Below are positions 23,895 through 29,499 of a stretch of 29,499 bases of DNA, piece by piece. A program made the position numbers and the translations under genes. Origin of the DNA: Rhodanobacter sp. UBA5168 (GTDB taxonomy: Bacteria > Pseudomonadota > Gammaproteobacteria > Xanthomonadales > Rhodanobacteraceae); contig DHXA01000169.1 in NCBI GenBank assembly GCA_002413455.1, positions 1-29,499 of the forward strand. Direction: 5' to 3'. The notes under the pieces are model-generated. The model was not told the origin of the DNA and made no database searches. It worked only from the letters and a program-made list of their open reading frames with translations. Numbering within the stretch: the first letter of the stretch is position 1; the number at the start of each line of letters is the position of its first letter.

Positions 23895-24482
23895 ATGCGC
23901 TACGACACCGAACACAAGCAGAAGACCCGCGGCAAGGTGCTGCAGGCGGCGGCGAACGCAATCCGCGCCGACGGCCCCGATCGCGTGGCAGTCGCCGGCG
24001 TGATGGCCGAGGCGGGGCTGACCCACGGCGGCTTCTACGCGCATTTCAGCTCCAAGGACGACCTGGTCGCCGCGGCGATCGGGGAGATGTTCGAGGATGC
24101 GCGCGCCCGGGTGGAGCACGAGACCGCAGGGCGTGGGCCCGCCGAAGGGCTGGCTGCCTACATCGACTTCTATCTGTCGAAGAAGCATCGCGACGCGCGC
24201 GGCGCGGGCTGCCCGATGGCGGCGTTGTCGTCGGACCTGCCGCGGATGGCGGATGCCGCGCGAGAGCAGTTCGCCGCCGGCGCGCAGAAGGTCTCCGCCA
24301 CGCTGGGCGGCAAGCTCGCCGCGCTGGGCCACGCCGATGCCGAGGCCGGCGCGCGATCGATGATGGCCGAGTTGATCGGTGCGCTGTCGCTGGCGCGAGT
24401 CGAGCTGGACGCGAAACGTTCGGACGCGATCCTCGCCGCCTCGCGCGGCCAGTTGAAGCGGCGCTTCGGGCTGCCGTCATGA
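23895..24482 (+). CDS. TetR/AcrR-family transcriptional repressor with single Cys106
   Basis: The 195-residue protein has an N-terminal TetR helix-turn-helix (residues about 10-55: KTRGKVLQAAANAI ... VAGVMAEAGLTHGGFYAHF SSKDDL) and an all-helical ligand domain. It contains just one cysteine, Cys106, in GAGCPMAALSSDL. E. coli NemR has its sensor cysteine, also Cys106, in a similar GCLTVKLSAE context, so electrophile or hypochlorite sensing is possible; NemR's partner Lys175 is not clearly conserved (Arg168 or Lys174 are nearby). GAGG precedes the ATG by six bases; an upstream frame start at 23787 would run through the operator and is rejected. It most likely represses both the divergent MFS gene and its own operon with the HlyD-like and SDR genes. 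Confidence 0.93.
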   Translation: MRYDTEHKQKTRGKVLQAAANAIRADGPDRVAVAGVMAEAGLTHGGFYAHFSSKDDLVAAAIGEMFEDARARVEHETAGRGPAEGLAAYIDFYLSKKHRDARGAGCPMAALSSDLPRMADAAREQFAAGAQKVSATLGGKLAALGHADAEAGARSMMAELIGALSLARVELDAKRSDAILAASRGQLKRRFGLPS

Positions 24483-24570
24483 ACAGGCCCGGCGACATCG
24501 GTGCCCATCCCGTCGGTGCGTCCTGCCGGCTGCGCGCATCGGCTGTCTCCACCTCGCGGATGATGGAACG

Positions 24571-25731
24571 ATGAGCGCCGACGCCACACCACGCGCCCCG
24601 GTCGTCGAGCAGCCGGCCGCGCCGCGCACGCCGTGGTCGCGCAGGCCCTTGCTTGTCGCCGTCGTGGCGCTGGCTATCGCGATCGTCGGCGCGCTCTGGA
24701 TCGCCGCGCCCAAGCGCAGCGTATCCACCGACAATGCCTACCTGCAGGCCGACAGCTCAGTCGTGGCCCCGAAGGTACGCGGGCTGGTGGCCGAGGTGCT
24801 GGTGCAGCACGACCAGCACGTGCATCGGGGCGATCCGCTGGTGCGCATCGATGCGGAGGAGTTCAACGCGAAAGTGGCGTCGGCAGGTGCCGAATTGCAG
24901 AACGCGCAGTCCGGCGTTGCGGCGGCGAACGCCGCGTTGGTGGCGCTGGACGCGGAAGAGCAGCTCGCCGGTTCCAATGTGCGTGCGGCGCAGACGTCGA
25001 TCCGCTCGTACGACGCCCAGCAGGCGCTGGCCGAGGCCGACAGCCGGCGCTACGACGCTCTGGTCGTCAGCGGTGCGGTGGCGCGACGCGATGTGGAGCA
25101 GTTCCATGCTGCCGCCGTCACTGCCCAGGCGAACGCGGAGCACAGCCGCGCGGAGTTCGCGGTGAGTCGTGACCAGGCCACCGTGACGCGTGCCAAGCGA
25201 CTGACCTTGCAGGCCAGCCTGGCGCAGGCCGAAGCGGCGGTGGCCAGGGCGAAGGCCGCGCTCGATCTGGCACGGCAGGATCAGACCCATACGCTGGTGC
25301 GAGCGCCGATCGACGGCGTGGTCGGCGATCGCCAGGTCGAACCTGGCGACTACGTGCAGCCAGGCACGCGTCTGCTCACCGTGGTGCCGCTGGACGCGCT
25401 GTACGTGATCGCCAACTTCAAGGAAACCCAGACCGCGCGCATGGTGGTCGGCCAGACCGCCAGCGTCGAGGTGGACGCCTTGCCCGGCCGGGCATTGAAA
25501 GGCCGCGTGGAAAGTTTTGCGCCGGGTTCCGGTTCGCAGTTCTCGCTGCTGCCGTTCGAGCCGGGCACCGGCAACTTCACCAAGATCGTGCAGCGGGTGC
25601 CGGTGCGCATCCGCTTAGAGGCCGGTCAGGCCGTCCTGGCGCGGCTGCGCCCGGGGCTCTCCAGCACGGTCACCGTGCGGCTTGATGCATCCGCAGCCAA
25701 CCCATCCGCAGTCAGTCAGGGCCCGCGCTGA
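24571..25731 (+). CDS. HlyD/EmrA-family membrane fusion protein
   Basis: A 386-residue periplasmic adaptor anchored by one N-terminal helix (about residues 26-46, LLVAVVALAIAIVGALWIAA). After the helix come KRSVSTDNAYLQADSSVVAPKV, the EmrA-type start of the lipoyl half-motif, then a long alpha-helical hairpin rich in Ala/Gln (about 95-240). The second lipoyl half follows (HTLVRAPIDGVVGDRQVEPGDYVQPG) and then a beta-barrel domain (ALYVIANFKETQTARMVVGQ; PGTGNFTKIVQRVPVRIRL). In EmrAB-type pumps it bridges the MFS transporter to a TolC-like outer-membrane channel; no channel gene is present here. It lies 88 bases after tetR on the same strand. Its natural partner is the divergent DHA2 transporter. 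Confidence 0.93.
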   Translation: MSADATPRAPVVEQPAAPRTPWSRRPLLVAVVALAIAIVGALWIAAPKRSVSTDNAYLQADSSVVAPKVRGLVAEVLVQHDQHVHRGDPLVRIDAEEFNAKVASAGAELQNAQSGVAAANAALVALDAEEQLAGSNVRAAQTSIRSYDAQQALAEADSRRYDALVVSGAVARRDVEQFHAAAVTAQANAEHSRAEFAVSRDQATVTRAKRLTLQASLAQAEAAVARAKAALDLARQDQTHTLVRAPIDGVVGDRQVEPGDYVQPGTRLLTVVPLDALYVIANFKETQTARMVVGQTASVEVDALPGRALKGRVESFAPGSGSQFSLLPFEPGTGNFTKIVQRVPVRIRLEAGQAVLARLRPGLSSTVTVRLDASAANPSAVSQGPR

Positions 25732-25771
25732 GCGCGCGAGCTTGCCGTTACTTCCCCCTGGAGATCCACTC

Positions 25772-26470
25772 ATGAAAATCAAAAACAGTACCGCACTCGT
25801 CACGGGTGCCAATCGCGGACTCGGGCTCGCTTATGCGAAGGCCTTGCTCGCCGCTGGCGCGCGCAAGGTCTATGCCGGTGCGCGCGACCCTTCCACGGTG
25901 CCTGCGCTGGAAGGCCTGGTGCCGGTAAAGCTCGACGTCAACGATGCGGCCGACATCGCCGCGGCGGCCGCTGCGTGCGGTGATGTCGATCTGGTGATCA
26001 ACAACGCCGGCATCATCGGCGGTGAGCCGCTGCTCGGCAGCCGTGGTGTGGATGCGCTGCGCGAGGTACTCGACACCAATCTCTACGGCGTGCTGGCCGT
26101 GAGCCGCGCCTTCGCGCCGGTGCTGCGCACCAACGGCGGTGGTGCGCTGGTCACCATGCTGTCCGCACTGAGCTGGGCCAGCCTGCCCGGCACCTCGGCC
26201 TATTCGGTTTCGAAGGCGGCGGCCTGGGCGCTCACCAACGGCCTGCGCAACGAGCTGCGCGGGCAGGGCACGCAGGTGGTCGGCGTGCACGCCGGCTATA
26301 TCGATACCGACATGGTGAAGGACGTCGACAGCCCCAAGTCGCGCCCCGAAGATATTGCGCAGGCGGTGCTTGCCGGTGTCGAGGCGGGCGATTCCGAGGT
26401 GCTGGCCGACGACACCGCCAGGCATGTCAAGGCCGGATTCGGCGCGGCACCATCGCTGTATCTGGGTTGA
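25772..26470 (+). CDS. Short-chain dehydrogenase/reductase (classical SDR)
   Basis: The 232-residue protein shows the SDR cofactor loop TGANRGLG (residues 11-18), the NNAG motif near residue 77, and the catalytic residues Ser131, Tyr144 and Lys148 (SAYSVSK). ARD after the second strand, following 'KVYAG', suggests NADP(H) preference. The ATG at 25772 has GGAG eight bases upstream. It lies 40 bases after the HlyD-like gene, so it is probably the last gene of the tetR-efflux transcript and may detoxify a carbonyl compound that the pump or regulator also responds to (inference). Substrate unknown. It ends six bases from the convergent tamB stop. Confidence 0.93.
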   Translation: MKIKNSTALVTGANRGLGLAYAKALLAAGARKVYAGARDPSTVPALEGLVPVKLDVNDAADIAAAAAACGDVDLVINNAGIIGGEPLLGSRGVDALREVLDTNLYGVLAVSRAFAPVLRTNGGGALVTMLSALSWASLPGTSAYSVSKAAAWALTNGLRNELRGQGTQVVGVHAGYIDTDMVKDVDSPKSRPEDIAQAVLAGVEAGDSEVLADDTARHVKAGFGAAPSLYLG

Positions 26471-26476
26471 GTCGGG

Positions 26477-29400
26477 TTACTTCTCGTAGCGGTAATTGAA
26501 GCTGGCGCGGCTGAAATCGGTGGCCTGTTGGGCCTCGAAGTTCCAGCGCCTGCCGAAGCGGTAGCGCAGGGTGATCACTTCGCCCGGCTCGAACAGGCCG
26601 ACACCGTAGCTGAGGTACAGCCGCGGCGACAGGTACTTGCCGACGGTGAATGCCGAGCTGCCGCCAAGCGCTTCGTTGCTGGAGACGCCGATGTCGTCGA
26701 CGCCGAGCTTCGAACCGATGCGCTTGGCCAGCAGGTCGCCGCCGGCCGAGCCCAGCGCCTGCGCGGCGGCGCTGACCATGCTGCCTTCGCCGGCCTTCAC
26801 CTCGGACAGCGGCTTGCCGGTGATGAGGTAGGACAACGCATCGGACTGTTCCATCACCGGGTTGGAGAACACGGTGAGGACAGGCCGTTGCGCCGTGCCG
26901 GAAACCAGCAGGCCGACTTCCTGGCCTTCGTCGATGGTGGCGTTCGGATTGAGCTTGCGTACCGCGCGGATGTTCAGGCCCGGGTTGTCGATCGGCGTGC
27001 TGGCGAACAGCAGCTGGCCGCGCTGGATCTGCAGGTTCTGGCCGTAGGCGCGATAGGTGCCGTCGACCGCGAGCTGACCCTGCCCGGTGGTGGCGCGGCC
27101 GGGACGTTCGCTGACGTTGAGCAGACCGGTCACGCGGCCATTCAAGCCCATGCCGACGATATGCGTCTTGTGTCCCAGATCGACCTTGACCAGCGCGCTG
27201 ATCGGCAGCTTGCTGGCGGCCTGTTGCTGCTGTTTCTGATCGATCACCACGACATCGGGCGAGGCCTGGGTGGCGCCGGCGCCAGGCAGCTTGTCGGCAT
27301 TCACGTCGGCGCTATCGATCGTGAGGCTGCCGCCGACGTCGATGCCTTTGGCGTCCTGCTTAACGGTGAGGTCGGGCGAGATCACCACTTTTGCGGCGGG
27401 AATGTCGGCGGCGGTGAACTGGCTCCCCTTGAGCGTGATGGCCGTTTGCGCAGCGGCGCCGAGGCCGGCGTTGCCATGGATCGCCAGCGTGCCCTTGCCG
27501 GACTGCACGCTGCCGGTGACGAGAAACTGGCGGGCGTCGACGGTGCTGACGCCGAGGCGGCCCTGGGTCAGCTTGAGTCCGGCCGACGGCACTTCGGCGG
27601 CGAACCCGTGGACGTTGGCCTGACCGGTGATCGCCGGCTGCTTCAGCGTGCCGGCGAAGCGGAAGTTGCCGTCGAGTCCACCCTTGACGTTGGCCACCTC
27701 GCCGCTGAGCAACTCGATGAAGGCGAGGTTGTTCAGGCGCAGATCGAGCTGGCCGCCCAGCGTCTGCTGCGCGCCGTCGATGCTGATCTGGCCATCCAGA
27801 CGGCCGCCGTCGTCCAGGCCGCTGTGCAGGTCGATGCGCCGGTCGGTGGGTGTGAGTTCGGCACTCAGGCGCAGTTGGTCGTAACGCAGCAGCGGCGCGT
27901 CCGCATGATCGGTATAGGTGATGCTGCCGTGCGCGGAGCCGATCGATGCGTTGCCGCTGAGCGCGCCAGCAGCATCGCGGCGAATCTTTCCGTTGCCATC
28001 CAGGATACCGTCGGCGCGCATCGGCAGGTCGGCGTCGCCGGCCGCGTTCAGCAGCAGCGCCAGCGGCAGTGCATGCAGGCGGTAGCTGGCGTCGAGGTTG
28101 CCGGGTTTGTCCTGTTTCGCCGCCACGCACAGTTGTGGATCGCCGGCGCTGAGGCACAGTTCGGACAGGCTCATCGCGCCATCGTCGTAGCTCAGCTGCG
28201 AGGACTGCTGCAGGCGCCAGCCGGGCATTCCCCGTGGTTCCAGGTCGAGCGTCGAGAGCGTGCCGGTCCATGCCGAACCCTTCAACGCCCCGTGAAGGGC
28301 CAGCTTGCCGGAGAGCTGGGTACCGCGCGCGTCCAGGCTCAGCCGGTGGTCGCCCTGGCTGCCTTCGGCGAGCAGATCGACATGCTGGAAGACCAGTCCC
28401 TGCAGATAGACGTTGCTCGTCTGAAGATCCAGTTTGCCGGCCGGATGGCTGATGTCGGGAATGCCGACGATCAGTTGCAGCGTGTCTGCTTTGTGCTGTT
28501 GCCAGGCCAGCGCCTGCCCATGCAGCTGGCCGTTGATGCTGAGTTTCGGTCGCCTGCCGAGGATAGTGAAATGGCCGTCCAGATGGCCGCCGGCATTCGG
28601 CAGCCAGTCGCCAAGGGAAGCGATCGCCAGCTGCAGGTTGGCGTTGTTCTCGGCACCGGGCCGGGCATCCAGCTTCACCGTGCTGCCACCCGAGGCGAGC
28701 TCGAGCCGGCCGTCGATCACCTCGTTCGATGACAGGTGCAGCTTGCCGTTGCCGCCGATCGCACGATCACGCAGCTTGCCGGCCAGCTTGCGGATTTCCA
28801 GCGTGGCATCGGGGCCATCCTTCGGCAGCGTGCCGCTGCTGGCGATGTCGAAATCCAGTGCGCCGTTCCAGCCGGCAAACAGCTGGCCGGGATCGAAGCG
28901 GTGGGCGCTGGCCTCGACCTGCCACGCGAAGGCCGGCTGCAAGGTCAGCGTACCGCCGGCCTGCACGTCGCCTTGCGGTTGTTTCAAGGCCACCGTGTGC
29001 AGGGTGATCCGCTGCGCGGTGCCGTCGAGGTTCAGCGCCAGCTTTGCCAGCTTTGCCAGCTTGCCGGGGGGGCCGATCTCGACGTTGCCCTCGGCGTGAT
29101 ACGCGTCGGCCGTGCCGTTGGCCTTGAGTTCGCCGTGGCTGGCCAGCACCTGGCCGGCCAGATCCTGCGGCAGCACCAGGTCATTCCAATGGATGTCGAG
29201 CTGGGCGCTGAGCGGTTTCGCATCGAGCTGCACCACGCCGCTGGCGGCGACGTTGCCCTTGACCTGCGGCGAACCGAGGTTGAGCTGCTGCAAGCTCAGT
29301 GTGTTGAAGTCGTGGCTGAACTGTGCACGCAGCGGCCGCAGCAACAGCTGGTAATCGTTGAGGTCGAGCCGGCCATCGAGCGTGCCGCCGTAGCGATCGC

Positions 29401-29499
29401 CATGGCCTTGCACGGCGATCGCCAGCGCCTTCAGCGAACTTTCGCCAAGCAGGGGCTTCGGATCGAAGCGCGGCGCATCGAGTTTGCCGGTCCAGGCGT
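26477..29499 (-). CDS. tamB: Translocation and assembly module protein TamB (C-terminal part; 5' end beyond right edge)
   Basis: An open minus-strand frame of about 1007 codons runs through the right edge without a start, so the N-terminal part (membrane anchor) is missing. The bulk is repetitive beta-strand sequence (DGRLDLNDYQ, LDGNGKIRRD, GQLDLRLNN, GGLDGNFRFAG) typical of the AsmA-like/TamB beta-taco groove that spans the periplasm. The final ~300 residues form the DUF490/TamB domain: 'LNVSERPGRATTGQGQLAVD', RGQLLFASTPIDNPGLNIRA, VMEQSDALSYLITGKPL and a beta-barrel-type terminus VITLRYRFGRRWNFEAQ ending FNYRYEK. TamB with TamA moves proteins or phospholipids to the outer membrane. tamA is usually upstream, which would be outside the window. 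An internal GTG at 29413 is not a real start because coding continues upstream of it. Confidence 0.94.
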   Translation of the reverse strand, partial: AWTGKLDAPRFDPKPLLGESSLKALAIAVQGHGDRYGGTLDGRLDLNDYQLLLRPLRAQFSHDFNTLSLQQLNLGSPQVKGNVAASGVVQLDAKPLSAQLDIHWNDLVLPQDLAGQVLASHGELKANGTADAYHAEGNVEIGPPGKLAKLAKLALNLDGTAQRITLHTVALKQPQGDVQAGGTLTLQPAFAWQVEASAHRFDPGQLFAGWNGALDFDIASSGTLPKDGPDATLEIRKLAGKLRDRAIGGNGKLHLSSNEVIDGRLELASGGSTVKLDARPGAENNANLQLAIASLGDWLPNAGGHLDGHFTILGRRPKLSINGQLHGQALAWQQHKADTLQLIVGIPDISHPAGKLDLQTSNVYLQGLVFQHVDLLAEGSQGDHRLSLDARGTQLSGKLALHGALKGSAWTGTLSTLDLEPRGMPGWRLQQSSQLSYDDGAMSLSELCLSAGDPQLCVAAKQDKPGNLDASYRLHALPLALLLNAAGDADLPMRADGILDGNGKIRRDAAGALSGNASIGSAHGSITYTDHADAPLLRYDQLRLSAELTPTDRRIDLHSGLDDGGRLDGQISIDGAQQTLGGQLDLRLNNLAFIELLSGEVANVKGGLDGNFRFAGTLKQPAITGQANVHGFAAEVPSAGLKLTQGRLGVSTVDARQFLVTGSVQSGKGTLAIHGNAGLGAAAQTAITLKGSQFTAADIPAAKVVISPDLTVKQDAKGIDVGGSLTIDSADVNADKLPGAGATQASPDVVVIDQKQQQQAASKLPISALVKVDLGHKTHIVGMGLNGRVTGLLNVSERPGRATTGQGQLAVDGTYRAYGQNLQIQRGQLLFASTPIDNPGLNIRAVRKLNPNATIDEGQEVGLLVSGTAQRPVLTVFSNPVMEQSDALSYLITGKPLSEVKAGEGSMVSAAAQALGSAGGDLLAKRIGSKLGVDDIGVSSNEALGGSSAFTVGKYLSPRLYLSYGVGLFEPGEVITLRYRFGRRWNFEAQQATDFSRASFNYRYEK

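Noticed and set aside
26528..28732. 734-codon plus-strand frame opposite tamB.
   Set aside because: Shadow of the TamB coding strand, rich in Arg/Ala/Gln/Asp with no domain pattern.
1..29499. Search by eye for CRISPR arrays, IS elements, integrases, tRNA and rRNA genes.
   Set aside because: No regularly spaced direct repeats, transposase or integrase motifs, or RNA-gene signatures were seen. The only repeats found are the short hairpin units and the minor ones listed.

Overview
This is a high-GC chromosomal segment from a gammaproteobacterium, most likely a xanthomonad-type organism (Xanthomonadaceae/Rhodanobacteraceae; Rhodanobacter or Dyella would fit). The evidence is a fused aspartate kinase-diaminopimelate decarboxylase, a MurL/MurD2 pair and a class I fumarase in one region, plus several xanthomonad-style CTCTCCCC/GGGGAGAG intergenic repeats. 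Genus is inference; no rRNA or other taxonomic marker is present.

Layout. 1-3468 (minus): an APC amino-acid permease running off the left edge, a PhzF-family isomerase, and a secreted S53 (sedolisin-type) acid peptidase. 3883-11431 (plus): core metabolism and cell-wall genes, namely fumarase, the AK-DapDC fusion, a small DUF559 nuclease-like gene bracketed by inverted repeats, murL and murD2. MurD2 adds L-Glu to UDP-MurNAc-L-Ala and MurL epimerises it, giving the D-Glu position of peptidoglycan without free D-Glu. The AK-DapDC fusion handles the diaminopimelate/lysine branch, so the cluster supplies stem-peptide building blocks.

11428-19094 (plus): a complete type I restriction-modification locus, hsdM-hsdS-[mqsR-mqsA]-hsdR. 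Its first start codon overlaps the murD2 stop. A complete MqsRA toxin-antitoxin pair sits between hsdS and hsdR. A perfect MqsA operator (AACCT-N3-AGGTT) is built into the last codons of hsdS, and the MqsR and MqsA key residues match the E. coli numbering. This composite is the most interesting object in the window. A second toxin-antitoxin pair (AbrB/MazE-type antitoxin with Doc/Fic toxin, minus strand, 19213-19872) converges on hsdR, so hsdR is bracketed by two addiction modules.

20034-29499: an exported M13 metallopeptidase with a strong terminator, then a divergent multidrug-efflux cluster. That cluster has an EmrB-like DHA2 transporter on minus, and a TetR regulator, an EmrA/HlyD-like adaptor and a short-chain dehydrogenase on plus, with palindromic operator candidates in the 50-bp divergent gap. 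It ends with the C-terminal part of tamB, which runs off the right edge. All motif positions were read by eye; no similarity search or folding calculation was run.
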